DNA of 64,000 nucleotides from Protula sp. h YS-2021 (GCA_949752745.1 OX457027.1:18432603-18496602); one strand, 5' to 3'. Shown: positions 12,250 to 24,540, numbered from the stretch's first letter. Notes: a model not told the origin generated them from the letters alone. Translations and numbers: made by a program.

Positions 12250-12995
12250 TACACACACAGCACGCCCACACACAGAACCTACACACACAGCACGCCCACA
12301 CAGAACCTACATACACAGAACGCCCGCAGACAGAACCTTCATACACAGAACGCCCACACACAGAACCTTCATACACAGAATACCCACAGACCGAACCCCC
12401 ATACACAAAACGCCCACAGATAGAACCTTCATACACAGAACGTCCACACACAGAACCTACATACACAGAATACCCGCGCACAGAACCTCCATGCACAGAA
12501 CGCCCACAGATAGAACCTTCGTACACAAAACGCCCACACACAGAACCTTCATACACAGAACGCCCACAGACAGAACCTTCATACACAGAACGCCCATACA
12601 CTTAACCTTCATAAAAAGAACGCCCATGCACAGTACTTCCACACACAGAACGCCCACAGACAGACCTGCATACACAGAATACCCGCACACAGAACCTTCA
12701 TGCACAGAATACAAGCACACAGAACCTTCATACACAGAACGCCCACACACAGAACCTTCATACACAGAATTCCCGAGCACAGAACCTTCATACACAGAAT
12801 ACCCGCACACAGAACCTACACACACAGCACACCCACACAGAACCTTCATACACAGAACGCCCACACAGAACCTTCATACACAGAACGCCCACGGACAAGG
12901 TCCACCGACAGAACGTCCGCAAGCATAGCGTATACAGGCAGAACGTCCACACACAGAACCCCATAGTCAGAAAGTCCACAGACATAACGTCCACA
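12250..12995. repeat. 30-bp minisatellite, about 24 copies
   Basis: The unit is 'cagaaccttcatacacagaa' plus 'cgcccacaca', with variants 'tacccgcaca' and 'aaccta'. Because 30 is divisible by three, open frames run on both strands (TEPSYTERPH-like on +, EGSVCGRSVY-like on -). The array is more degenerate at both ends. Confidence 0.95.
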
Positions 12996-13298
12996 CAAGC
13001 GTGTGGTGCCGATTAAGCCTTAAAAAGTATCCATTACAACGACATCTTGGATACAACGGCGTAATACCTAGCTGGCAGCCCGGTCGTTATGACGCGGTTG
13101 TACAGTGTATACCATGTCTAGAAGAAACCTCTCTTAACTTTCATCTCATTTCTTTGAATAGAGAAACGATACAGGAGAACTGATGGAGTAATGCTTGGTT
13201 TGTAGTCCTGATAATCCACAAGTTGGCTTGTCTTATTGCCATAAAACACTGAATAGTTATGCCAGAAATTAGGGCAGAGGATGGTCAAAAGTTGGCTG

Positions 13299-14026
13299 TT
13301 TTTTTGTGGGCGTTTTGGTGCAAGTTTCAGTTAACATCCCGTGGGTGCGCCCTTTTTCCCGTGGGTGTGACAGGTCTCTACTGCCCCAGGGCCAGGCGAG
13401 CTGTACAGGGTATAGGCGCACTTTTTCCGGTGAGTGCGACAGGTTTTTACTGCCCCAGGCCCATGCGAGCTGTACAGGGTATAGGCGCACTTTTTCCCGT
13501 GGGTGTGACAGGTCTTTACTGCCCCAGGCCCATGCGAGCTGTACAGGGTATAGGCGCACTTTTTCCCGTGGGTGTGACAGGTCTTTACTGCCCCAGGCCC
13601 ATGCGAGCTGTACAGGGTATAGGCGCACTTTTTCCGGTGGGTGTGACGGGTCTTTACTGCCCCAGGCCCATGCGAGCTGTACAGGGTATAGGCGCACTTT
13701 TTCCCGTGGGTGTGACAGGTCTTTACTGCCCCAGGCCCATGCGAGCTGTACAGGGTATAGGCGCACTTTTTTACGGTGGGTGCGACAGGTTTTTACTGCC
13801 CCAGGCCCATGCGAGCTGTACAGGGTATAGTCGCCCTTTTACCCGTGGGTGTGACAGGTCTCTACTGCCCCAGGCCCAGGAGATCTTTAACCACGAGCCC
13901 GGCGAGAGTGGATAACAAACGAGTGGGCCGGGCCCAGAGAACAACCCGTCATATGGCTTTTATTCTGTTGTGATTACTGGACCCCAATTCAGAATATTAC
14001 GAAAGCTAATAAAGACAGGTACCCAG
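13299..14026. repeat. 728-bp directly repeated block, copy 1
   Basis: The block runs from T7 'gtgggcgttttggtgc' to 'aagacaggtacccag' and is followed directly by copy 2. Inside (about 13332-13885) are about 8 units of a 69-bp minisatellite ('ataggcgcactttttcccgt', 'gggtgtgacaggtctttact', 'gccccaggcccatgcgagct', 'gtacagggt'). The 69-bp unit gives a 23-residue repeating frame of up to 218 codons. On sequence alone this is a repeat artefact. Confidence 0.95.
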
Positions 14027-14754
14027 TTTTTTTGTGGGCGTTTTGGTGCAAGTTTCAGTTAACATCCCGTGGGTGCGCCCTTTTTCCCGTGGGTGTGACA
14101 GGTCTCTACTGCCCCAGGGCCAGGCGAGCTGTACAGGGTATAGGCGCACTTTTTCCGGTGAGTGCGACAGGTTTTTACTGCCCCAGGCCCATGCGAGCTG
14201 TACAGGGTATAGGCGCACTTTTTCCCGTGGGTGTGACAGGTCTTTACTGCCCCAGGCCCATGCGAGCTGTACAGGGTATAGGCGCACTTTTTCCCGTGGG
14301 TGTGACAGGTCTTTACTGCCCCAGGCCCATGCGAGCTGTACAGGGTATAGGCGCACTTTTTCCGGTGGGTGTGACGGGTCTTTACTGCCCCAGGCCCATG
14401 CGAGCTGTACAGGGTATAGGCGCACTTTTTCCCGTGGGTGTGACAGGTCTTTACTGCCCCAGGCCCATGCGAGCTGTACAGGGTATAGGCGCACTTTTTT
14501 ACGGTGGGTGCGACAGGTTTTTACTGCCCCAGGCCCATGCGAGCTGTACAGGGTATAGTCGCCCTTTTACCCGTGGGTGTGACAGGTCTCTACTGCCCCA
14601 GGCCCAGGAGATCTTTAACCACGAGCCCGGCGAGAGTGGATAACAAACGAGTGGGCCGGGCCCAGAGAACAACCCGTCATATGGCTTTTATTCTGTTGTG
14701 ATTACTGGACCCCAATTCAGAATATTACGAAAGCTAATAAAGACAGGTACCCAG
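14027..14754. repeat. 728-bp directly repeated block, copy 2
   Basis: Base for base the same as copy 1 wherever I compared, including every variant base within the 69-bp units and the unique tail ('gagtgggccgggcccagag'). The offset is exactly 728 throughout. The unique sequence 'cttcgaatgatt' follows. This is either a very young tandem duplication or an assembly artefact. Confidence 0.95.
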
Positions 14755-17301
14755 CTTCGAATGATTATTACCCTTGATCACGATTCCTCATAAAGCTGTG
14801 TGGTTTTTTTTCTGTTTGTTTACCTGCCGTTATCAGACCCCCGCTTTTTTCTTGTCAAGGTTACCATTGCACCATCATGAAAAGGACACAATAAATACTA
14901 ATCAGTGGCTTTATCGCCTGTGTCAGGTGTAGTTGTACTTGGTGGAATTAAAAATAATAACAGACATGTGAGGTTTACCTGTGCTTTTATGTAGTGAGAG
15001 CAAAACTGGGTCTGTTTTGTCCCCGGAAGCGCCTACATGACATTACTTGGTAGGAAATGGAAATGACTATCGATGTAATTTCGCGCATATTTTTTTTTTA
15101 TCCCTGTAATAAACATCCCACGGGATTGACACGGAATCATTATTGTCGCCATCATGAATCAGGCCAAACTGAATAGTTTATTGTTTGTTCTCTGTGTCAC
15201 ACAGATACAAAATAATACATGGAGAAATTTAAGGCGAGGAAAATTTGAACTTGGTTTCTCATCTCCTGGCCGGGTCACTAAAATTTAAATATAAAAAAAA
15301 ATAAATTTGACCGGGTCTGAAAAATATCGATTGAAAAAAAAAGAAAAAGAATCGACCGGTCGACTGGGTGTGTAAGATTTTAAAGTGAAATAAACTCATC
15401 CGTGAAAACAGAAAAGAAACAGTACTGATCGTTGCCTTTCGGGGAAGAAATGTTTCCTAAAATGTTTGCGCTGGTGTCTTCGGCGCTCGCCTTTCAATAC
15501 CAGAAACACTTCAAACGCTCCAAAGCTTTAAGTTAAAGTTGACGATATTGGTGTTAAACCATTTGGACGTTTTATTAAACCATTCAAACAGAGGTTGAGA
15601 AACACAGTTTTTGACCGAAACTATGTCACCAACATTTAAAAAAAAAGACAAAAACAAACAAATAAACAAACAAACAAAATGTTTGGTCTGTTTTCTTTTC
15701 CGAAAGAACATTAAAAAAAGTCCATGAACTGCCGAATCAAATCGAGTGACAATAAGACTATTTCTGCTCCTGACCTAAATAGTGGGGACTAAACGGGAAG
15801 TATTAAGTTTTTTTTTTTTTCGCGTCACGGTCTCGCCGATGAGAAGGATTATTCTTTGTGTGGACATATCGTCGATCTTGTCTGGAGGGAGTATGGCTTG
15901 TATTAGGTATTTAAGGTAGGAACACTGATGGCGTTCCCAGTCATAAACTCCCCCCCCCCCGCCCCGCCCCCACCCCAGAGAAAATAGACATTTTTCAGTA
16001 ATTCATGGTTGCCTCGTGCCATATCTCTTCAAGTTAGTAAACCATAACCAGACGCAATTTGTGTAGAAAAAAATAGAGCTGGCTCGTATACGATGTCTCG
16101 TCATCAATAATGGACCCGTTTTCTGTATGGAGATTGCCTTGGAGCGCTCACTTTTCCCCTTTGTACTGTGAACCATTTTGCTGTTGGACATTAAAAACCT
16201 TTTAGCTCAGTTGCACACCCCAACTGGGTCAAAGGAGATGATCTTTAAATATGTAAAAGCTTTAATTGATTTTGAAAAGAATTTCTTGCAGAGCTGCTAG
16301 TAAGTTAACAGAGTGTTGGAATACCAGTTTAAGTGAAAACCATAAACTTCGCCAGACGGTTGACACAGTCTGACCATTTCTCGCTACAAAACAGGATCCT
16401 GGGGGGTTTTCGTCCGGGGTGAGTTAGCTAATAATAAGACTAAGAATGGGAGATTATGTTGGTGAATCCAGGAGCGATGTAGTACATATACGCTGCGGCA
16501 CAGGCGCACAATTAAGCGAAACGCAGGAGTTTTGATTTTAGATAAATTTATTATGATGCAATTGCAATGAAAAATTCCCTTGGAATTGGAAGGGCGTGCG
16601 ATTAACAAGTTTTGTCTGATCTGAATGAATAGAAAAAGCAGCATTGCTGGCACTTGCTTGGCATTTCATTCTGGTTGAGATAATCCTTCAGACGTTACTG
16701 TCAATAAATTCCAATTTATAAAATAAAGGAGTATTTTTGATGGAGCAGAAATTTCATGGTTATTAGGCATTTCAGACAAGTCTTTTTACTTACAGTACAG
16801 CTGGCTTTGAAATAACCCGATTTTCATTTAGTGGGCTTTTATGATAAAAATTTTCTGAGCACATCACAGAATCTTTGCTAATGGAACCAGAAGATATTTA
16901 AAAAAAGGTTAATTTTCAGCAACAACAACAACAACGAAAAACGCTTACCTTCTATGGAAATAATTTCACAAGTATCTACAATTTTAGAGTTCTTGTTGGT
17001 TTCTAATTATCCTTGCATCTCGGTTTTATACGTTTTATGCTTCTCATCAATCAACTGTGTGAGTGAAATCCTGTTATTCAGTCACGTGAAACAAGAAAAT
17101 GATGGAGATCAACAAAAACTAAGATGTTAAACCTCACGCCAGAACTGGCACAAAACATGCCATCGTTTTATCGTTAGGATACACATTTTTAAAAAAAAAC
17201 TAGTCTGTTTCAACAGGCAATTCGCCGTGTGTATACCCTGTGTGGGAGCGTTGCTGGTTGCAAGTGAGGTACCTTGTGCCACCTTAGCGGCGGTTTAGCT
17301 G
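14755..17301. other. Gene-free stretch with one relict repeat
   Basis: No coding region was recognised. Bases 15255-15420 share ordered words with 2830-3220 ('ttctcatc', 'gggtcac', 'aatcgaccgg', 'gggtgtg'), so a second copy of that dispersed sequence lies here. C11 at 15950-15960. Confidence 0.45.
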
Positions 17302-17345
17302 TCCTGGTTGCAATGCCTGGTTGCAATGCCTGGTTGCAATGCCTG
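17302..17345. repeat. 13-bp tandem repeat, 3 copies
   Basis: 'tggttgcaatgcc' three times in succession. Confidence 0.85.
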
Positions 17346-17473
17346 CCTTCTCGCTGCTAATTGCTTGTCATAGGGAAAAGTGCTTTGCTTTTTGTACACA
17401 GGCTGTTCTGTGCATGCGGCACAGCAGTCGCTTGGCTCTTGCTGTCATATCAAGTGCGACCTGATAACATATA

Positions 17474-17496
17474 ATAATAACAACAACAACAACAGC

Positions 17497-17536
<40 letters not shown>
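17474..17536. repeat. (AAC)n-(AAT)n microsatellite
   Basis: 'aacaacaacaacaacagc' followed by about 14 AAT/ATA trinucleotides. Confidence 0.93.
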
Positions 17537-18284
17537 GTGGTCTTTTTATATGAATAATAATGATAAATAAATAAATAAACGTTAAAAAAACCTGAAATTT
17601 TATTAGGGATTATAGTTAAGTTGAACTTTATTCATTTCAGTGTGGAGACAAAATTTGCAGTTTGTTCATTGTTCTTACCTGTTGTATAGTTTACCGACGA
17701 CGTGGATTCGTGCTGAATTAATTATGTGCATGTTCGTGTTGCATGCTTGGGATTCACGCTTGTATTGCATCTAGCATAAGCTACACGTAATCAATCAGTT
17801 TGTGTGTGTGTGTGTCCTAAGTTAATCATGTACTCGTTTTGGGACACGGTGTAGCGTTAAGCCCTTCCGTGCTCTTGTGGATTCATACACAGGCATAGGG
17901 GAGGTGGAGAGGGGGGGGGGGGGGCTTGTATTCAGTGGCGGACAGGTTTTGGTCAAGGGAAGTTCATCATCAAAACCAATTCACCCGAGTAACGAGGTTC
18001 CCAGCCAAGCTGAAAACACAAAGTTTTTTTTTTAATTTGAGGTGTGGGTGAGAGGGGTGGGGGGTGAGGATTGGCACCCCAGTCTGGCGAATACAAACCT
18101 GTTGTCAAAAAAGCTGCTCTTTCTACTAATTCGTGAAACTTTGCAACAGGATAGTCAAGATCAGAGGGAAAAATATTTGATGGAGTTCTCTCAGTTTTTT
18201 TTTCATGCTACTTTTAAGCTGACATTACTTTTAACAAACTTAAGGTGGAGTATCTTTTTAAGCAATTCAGTGATTTTGCGCATC

Positions 18285-18326
18285 CAAGTGTAAAGTTTCG
18301 CTGCTCGGTAGCGAAATCGGTCTAGT
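18285..18326 (-). mobile_element. Terminal hairpin of a dispersed element, inverted copy
   Basis: 'TTTCGCT-gctcggt-AGCGAAA' forms a 7-bp hairpin followed by 'cggtctagtta'. Reverse-complemented, the stretch matches 18792-18835 ('taactagaccg', TTTTCGCT/AGCGAAAA, 'acactt'). It marks the end of an element extending to the left, whose other limit I cannot place. Confidence 0.55.
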
Positions 18327-18526
18327 TATACCTAATGCTAAATCATAAGCTCTTGAGTTTAGGCACAGCTAGAACGCGCACGTGACTGCAATTATGGAAT
18401 GAAAATTGAGCACACTGCTTACGCTTGAGAAGTATATGAACAACTTTGGGCCTCCCTTTTTCGTTGGAGATGGGCAGTTCCGGGACAACTTCCCTTTTTT
18501 TGTAGGAAACGCGGAGTGCTAAATGA

Positions 18527-20088
18527 CAGGGGTGCACATAAGACCTTCGCATTTCGCCATGGCGAAGGTGAAATCCATTTGGCGAAGGTGAACAGATTCA
18601 CCTTCGCCAATTTGGCGAAGGTGAATTTTAGGCAAAAATTGTTACGATAAAATCATAATATGTTTTGTTTTTGATTTAGGTGAACATGAAATGAATGCAC
18701 AGCATTCCTACAGACAAACGCAAACAGTGACAACACTCGCTCTACTTGTCCATTTTTACACACCATAATTGTACGCATACCAATTTATTCTTAACTAGAC
18801 CGTTTTCGCTTCCGAGTAGCGAAAATTACACTTGGGGGTCACAAAAAATACGATTGTGATCTCTTAACCTGTTACATGTCGTCTTTCAGGCCCAAAGGGT
18901 CGAAAATAAGCCCAAAATCGCTCTATCTGGGACCGTTTTCGAGATAATGGTCAACTTCCGTTTTTGACTTTGACCATGTCCGAGGAGGTCAAGGTCACCG
19001 AGGTACCTTTTACCTATCGTCTTTTAGGTCCAAATGTCGAAAATAAGCTGAAAGTCGCTCTATCTCTAACCTTTTTCGAGATAATGGCCCACTTCCGGAT
19101 TTTTTTTCATTGACCATTGGAAGAGGATGTCAATCGTTCTCTAAGGTCATAGCTAAAATTTTTAGATTTGTGTCTAATACCCGTTAAACAGTTTTTTTTT
19201 TCATTATTTTTTGTGTATAGGGGGAGGGGAGGGGAGAAATGGACCGCCCAGCCAGCCCCCTCTCCCGTTGATATGCTGCTGCTCTCAGCTTCTTGGCGCC
19301 CGTTTCGCAAATTTGTTTTGTCGTTTTTTAATTGAAAAATTAAGCGAATTAAAAAATACAGGAGGATCAACTAGACATACTGAAGTTTATCATATCCAAA
19401 TTTCATCTTTCTAGCCCTAACGACCTCTGACTAGGTTCACGGACAGACCACAAAAAAAAAAAAAAAACGGAAAAACATGCCACAACTGTGGCTTAAATTT
19501 TCGTACAAGTTCCATACACTAGGGGTTTTTGGCAAATCCTCAAGTCTAATAACAGATTACCACAAACTGGACAATATAGTTAAGAATATGTGTAAGCCAA
19601 ATCACACTTTGGGTGTTTCGAATAAAATGCGCAAGAATGGGAATGGGTGGGAACCGGGTAAAAAATTAAAGAAATGATCGAAAAATATAGAAGAAATATC
19701 GCATAAACAGCTCATACTTGGAAGATAAAAGCAACTGAAACTTGAAACTATTTGTTAAAACTTTCAATGAATTATTAAAACAGCATTCAGGTTGTTCAAA
19801 ACCCGATTACTCTTCGGTGCAAGAGCAACCTCACATTTAGGCGAAATATCTCTATCATTTCTTTCAATTTTTACTGGATTATTTTAATCCGAAACTCGGA
19901 ATTTTTACGCATTTTTATTGGGAACGCTCATAGTGTGATTTGGCTTATAGTTTAGATGCAATAAACAAATTACGTTACAGTTCTAGTGAGAGGGTTAGTT
20001 TGGCGAAGGTGAATTTCATTTGGCGAAGGTGAGCTGAACGTCCTTCGCCAAATTGGCGAAGGTAAAAAATTCCTTATGTGCACCCCTG
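18527..20088. mobile_element. hAT-like non-autonomous DNA transposon, copy 1 (1562 bp)
   Basis: Starts CAGGGGTGCACATAAG and ends with its inverse CTTATGTGCACCCCTG. Flanks are TAAATGA on the left and TAAATGGA on the right, which fits an 8-bp target duplication with one base lost on the left. Both ends carry subterminal repeats of TGGCGAAGGTGAA in both orientations, giving imperfect palindromes. CAGGG-type termini and 8-bp duplications are typical of the hAT superfamily. No transposase frame is present, so it would depend on a source element elsewhere. It contains a nested insertion at 18792-19467. The inner segment around 19567 ('ggacaatatagttaagaata') matches the interior of the copies at 25 and 54 kb in reverse. 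Confidence 0.82.
18792..19467 (+). mobile_element. Nested 'TAACTAGAC' hairpin-family element
   Basis: Begins 'taactagaccg' with hairpin TTTTCGCT/AGCGAAAA, then 'cacttggg'. Inside are two diverged units built on 'cgctctatct...ttcgagataatgg' and 'acttccg', the same motif that fills the elements at 34.5 and 36.3 kb. It ends near 'ctagccctaacgacctc' and A16. It lies wholly within the hAT-like element, so it inserted later. Confidence 0.65.
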
Positions 20089-20337
20089 TAAATGGAAAGT
20101 AGATACTCACCTTTCTGACGAAATTTACACTCCGCGCGAACCGCAACTGTCACCCGATTTCTTTCTTTCTTTTTTTTAAAAAAAAACATGTGTGGTAACA
20201 TATATCTCAGCATCTGTCAATTCATATTGATTGAAATTATAAGTTAATACACATCACAATGGTACCTTTCACGTTTTGAACGAGAATTTCTCAGATTTGG
20301 AGAAAAACACGAAAACAAAAATCTGCTTTGGTGGAAA

Positions 20338-20432
20338 GTGGTGTCTTCTTGGCGAAAAGTGATATCATCTTGGCAGAAAGTGGTGTCTTCTTGGCGGAAT
20401 GTGGTGTCTTCTTGGCGGAAAGTGGTGTCTTT
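20338..20432. repeat. 21-bp tandem repeat, about 4.5 copies
   Basis: Unit 'gtggtgtcttcttggcggaa' plus A, with copies differing at a few bases. Confidence 0.88.
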
Positions 20433-21977
20433 GATGCAGCCGCAGTCACCACACAGTACGAGGCCTGGAGTGGTCACCGAACTTCTTGAGCGTGGGTCGA
20501 TTCCAGCAGACACTTAACTGTGTTAAGGCGGTTATTTTTAGCGCTGTATACCCCATAATACAGCTATTAAAAAAAATTACATTCCTATTTGCACAGTTAT
20601 ACAGACAAAGTTTATGTAATGTCTTGAATGTCGGTAAGTGGCAACAAAATACTAACATGCCTACACAGTGAGTGTAGTTTGAGCCCGCCCACTACGGAGT
20701 TATCTGCCCTGTGACGTCAGAACAAATACACCAGCGAGCTTCGCAAAAATTTCTTCTGGTTAAAACCGGACTACATCTAAGAAGCATAATCTCCCAAGAT
20801 GTACCGAAAGTGCGCACAAAGGGTGACAAGTTGAATGTATACTGGCATGATTTTATTTGTTTCGTGAAAATGAATTGAGTGCTGAGGGAAATTTGTATGA
20901 GGGGGAGGAGCGATTTTTTCCGGAGGGATTTCAGATTATGTCATTTTGCATTAAGAATTGCAGCAGACTCTTTGTGCTCATTTAACTTTACATTTACAAA
21001 AATACAAAAAACGCAAAAAAATAAAAAAAGGTCGTCAATAATATTATTTTGATGCGTCCGCAAACACTTTGACGCCCCTTGGTCACGTGGGCGTTACAGG
21101 CGTTTCGATAACAGAGTCACCCTTCTTACGTTTTTCAACCCCCTCCCCCACCCTACTCCGCCAACTCTTACATTAGCCTTCCAAAGTCTGTTTTGCGATT
21201 ACCTTTTCACAAAACCACTCTGTTAAAGCTTACTTATTGTGAAGTTCGTGTTGTGGTAAAAGCAAATGTTTCCTTGATTTCCCAGTCCCAGTTTCCGACG
21301 TCAACTAGTCCACGTTTCAGTTTCTCCCCAGTCTTGACGGATCAGTTCTGTACAGTGATAAAGATACTGTTGCTGCTGGGCGTCATGGTGACGTCATGGC
21401 AACCCTCAGTGCAGCTGTACGTGTGACATGATTACTGACAATGGGTAGGCCCTTGAAGAGGCAAACCTGAAAAAATAGAGCCGCTTGCAATTAGTACCCC
21501 ACAATTTTTAAGTCCTTCAAAACATCTTTAGCTTATTCGAGGTCGTGACTAATATGTTTTCAACAGGCCTGCCTTGGGTTGGGTGTAATGGACTTCTTAA
21601 AAATTATTGTTCAGATCACGAAGAAAGCCTTTTGATGTATTTAGTGATGGCGGATCTCCGTCCCTGGGTTGTTATGTGATGTGGTTCATTTAGAAGGTGT
21701 TGTCTGCGACGAAGCTGTCTGTTGAATATGATCTGCTGTCATTTCATAGATTGGCTGTTACAGTATGTAACAACATGATACTTGGTGGCGTGCCGACTGT
21801 GTCTGCACACCGCCTCTTCTGTGCAGCGTCGCTTCTTGCAAAAGTGTCACACTGGTGGCGGTTTTAGGGGTAGTTAGAACTTGGACTCTACTGCTTATAT
21901 ATGTTTTCGAGGCTTTCGTTTTTTTTTTACACATGACACTTAATTTCGTGTCGTTCATAGTGCTTTCACCGAAAGGT
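20433..21977. other. Gene-free stretch with scattered CRE-like sites
   Basis: TGACGTCA occurs near 20712 and TGACGTCAT near 21390, and CACGTG near 21084. Local GC is higher at 20670-20730. This could be regulatory, but no transcription unit is visible beside it. Confidence 0.25.
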
Positions 21978-22225
21978 TAGTACACCTGGCAGGTGGTGTT
22001 ATTAGTGTTCCAAAGAGGAGGTAATACGCCTGCAAGGTGGTGGTATTAGTAGTGTCACCGAGAATAATACGCCTGGCAGGTGGCGTAATTAGTGTTCCAC
22101 CTGGGAGGTAATGCGCTTGCGAGGTGGTGTTATTAGTGGTCCTTCGAGCAGGTAATGCACTTGGCAGGTGATGTTATTAGTATTGTGACCGAGGAGTAAA
22201 CGCACGTGCGAGATGATATTGTTGT
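21978..22225. repeat. 44-bp minisatellite, about 6 degenerate copies
   Basis: The unit is built on 'gtaatgcgcttgcgaggtgg' + 'tgttattagtggtcc' + 'ttcgagcag'. Copies differ substantially, so the array is old. Confidence 0.85.
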
Positions 22226-22689
22226 CATCTGCGGCTAGCTGTAGTTGTCTCGCACTTGCTCTGCCACTGGCGTCGAAGCACATGATCTTCATAATCTCTG
22301 GAGGGTCGGGGGAATGTATTCCACTGCATGGCCACCCAAAGAAAACGCACAAGTACCAACTGTACAGTCTGCTGTACTGAATTTATCACTAGTTTAGTTT
22401 GTAGATGGTAGAGGTTGAACTAGCTTGAAGACTTTATTCACGACTTCAGATAAGAAGATGGGTTGTCGCAGTTTGATCGTTGGATTAATATCACCACTTT
22501 GAAGCACCTTCCATTCGAAGGATTAAGCCACATATCCAGCAGCCGCGTACTGAGCCAGTTGAAGCTGACGTATACCCTTCTTGGGTAACAAGATAACAAG
22601 AAGCGCATTGTGCTGACCCAGCCGGCTCGTCACTGTTCCGTGAGTGTCGAATTCTCCAGACTTGTTTTACCCGAAGTCTGCACGTCATG
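22226..22689. other. Unannotated stretch next to a retrotransposon fossil
   Basis: No array and no recognised domain. It may be further decayed retrotransposon sequence belonging to the fossil at 22690-23480, but I see no motif to prove it. Confidence 0.3.
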
Positions 22690-23480
22690 ACAACACTGCC
22701 AGATATGATCTGTAAAAGTTACACCTGAATCTACTTCTATTGCTAGATGTCGAACGTTTTCGGTTGAAGTAATTCATTGCCAAAGGGCATTCAAGAAGTC
22801 TCTCTTGTGCAACGAATGTTAATATTGCTATCACTCCAGCACAACCGTGAGGTTTAACGGAGAGTTCAGATGTTTGACCCCCATTTGGAACCTCGAGGAG
22901 CACCGTCTTCAGTATCGACAGGATCGGAAGTAACGTTAAGCACATTGGCCCACTGCTTTCGTTCCGTTAGCCAGGATTTGAACCACGCCAGACCATATCC
23001 AGAAATACCTTGATACGACGATGATAAATAATAATTGTGTGATCAAGCGTATCAAAAGCTGCTTTGATATCCCACATCACTTAACACACAGCACTGCGAT
23101 TATCCGTTGCCATGAGTTTTTCATCGTCCTCTCTAATGCAGTTTGCTCTGCAGGCTGAGTGCATTTCTTTTTCTTAAATATTATTAGCGGAATGCTTCCA
23201 GCTTTATTAATAAGTGCCTGTTCTTTAAGCTTCGAAACAAACGCTAGCTTGGAGGCAAAGCAGTAATTGAAGTATGTTTTTGCAAAGTCTGCTGACTTCA
23301 ACAATGGTGGTCTTGAAACATCTTTGTACAACTTTCGCTTTTAGGGATTTGTTTCTGTTGGAAATTTTAGCATGTTCACTGAAGTTTGGTATAGGATCGA
23401 TGGAATTCCTATCGTATGTTGAATAAATTGAGTTATTGGTAAAGCGGCATTTTAATTTGGCGATCATATCCATAAAAAAC
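22690..23480 (-). pseudogene. Decayed non-LTR retrotransposon reverse transcriptase (fingers/palm)
   Basis: Reading the - strand in shifting frames gives, in order, an 'AEQTALE' block, 'DIKAAFDTLDH', a 'GISGYGLAWFKSWLTERKQ'-like block and 'GAPRGS' (about 22890). These are the expected order of RT motifs in LINE-type elements of the Jockey/CR1/L2 kind: the STETAL region, the D-x-x-x-A-F-D catalytic block, and the G-V-P-Q-G-S loop. Stop codons and frame changes interrupt it, for example between the AEQTALE and DIKAAFD blocks. The YADD region further 3' is not recognisable. It is a dead fragment. Confidence 0.72.
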
Positions 23481-23699
23481 TTATCGAAATCTGGAAAAGG
23501 ATTAACTTTTCGATTATTTATTAATTTATTTATTCAATAAAACCACCAATTGTATGTGAAAAAATAAAACAATATAAAATGAAACACATATGTGTATAAA
23601 ATAAGATCATAAAAAATCACATGTTTTGTTATACATAAACTTTTGCATAATACAGCGTTAAAGTACAACATTCAAATAGAAGTTAACGATAAAACCTTA

Positions 23700-24540
23700 A
23701 AAAGAGCGCAGTAACAATTGTAGAAGACGATGTTCAACACTGTTTGGTAAATTATAATTATTACCAAAAACAAGATTTCTAATGATATCCATAGTTCCAC
23801 ATTCACCAAATTTAGTGTGGTGGGCTTTGTTTTTCTTGCCCATACTAAAAGCTGTAGCTAAAGGTGGCCTTCCCATGTGTAGTACTTTTGACAGTAGTGT
23901 ACCTGGAGTCACAGTGCCACTTGACACAAATTGGGAAGGAAAAATTATTCAAAGACCCTACAGGAGTTTATACACTGAATATATTTCGAAAAAGGGGCAT
24001 TATTCTTTCCTCATAAATGTTACTAATAGAGTCAGTCCACAAAGCATCAAGCAGTATAGTACTGTGACACTGGGCAAGCCCATATAGTGTTTTACATAAC
24101 TGCTTGGCGTTGTTTCAAGCTTGTTCAGAAGATCCGTTTTTAAGTCAATAGTATCAACACCATAAAGTAACGTAGGGACGCAAACCGTTTTCAACAAGTA
24201 ATTTTTAACATCAGAATCAAGACCATGGCAACATAAACCAACATTATTTAAACTAAAATATGATTTTCTACAACATGAAAAACGTTCTTCAATATGTCTG
24301 GAATAGGAACTCTTTGAGTCAAACGTAACACCAAGTATATTCAAGTTCTCTTCTTTATTCAAACGTGTTGCACTAATTCCCATTCTGGAGATTTTAACGG
24401 TTGATAGTTATTAAATATCAAGCATTTCGATTTTTTTTACACCAAAGTCAAATCTCCATTTTGAAGAATACAATGTTATTGTATTATTACAGTATGTGAA
24501 AATAGTCGGTCTTTCAGTTTGCGTAGACTTTTCGTCTCCG
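23700..24540 (-). pseudogene. Decayed non-LTR reverse transcriptase (post-palm/thumb region)
   Basis: The - strand carries 'YSSKWRFDFGVKK' (about 24440-24480), then 'LGVTFDSKSSYSRHIEERF', 'LLKTVCVPTLLYGVDTI' and 'LNKLETTPSSYVKHYMGLPS' in a 127-codon frame at 24000-24383. These match the layout of the conserved segment downstream of the RT active site in LINEs. Further 3', 'ALWTDSISNI' is in keeping. The piece lies 5' (on -) of the palm fragment at 22.7-23.5 kb, which is the wrong order for a single element. It is therefore a separate insertion or a rearranged one. Confidence 0.72.

Noticed and set aside
12236..12928. Thr/His/Pro-rich 230-codon frame that resembles a mucin-like protein
   Set aside because: 30-bp array with frames open on both strands and no signal peptide or unique sequence.
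13259..13915. 218-codon frame with a 23-residue repeat
   Set aside because: Produced by the 69-bp unit. Comparable open frames occur on the other strand and in the other + phase, which a real gene would not show.
16203..16240. 'TTAGCTCAGTTGCACACC' resembles the 5' part of a tRNA
   Set aside because: No matching T arm or closing stem could be found downstream.
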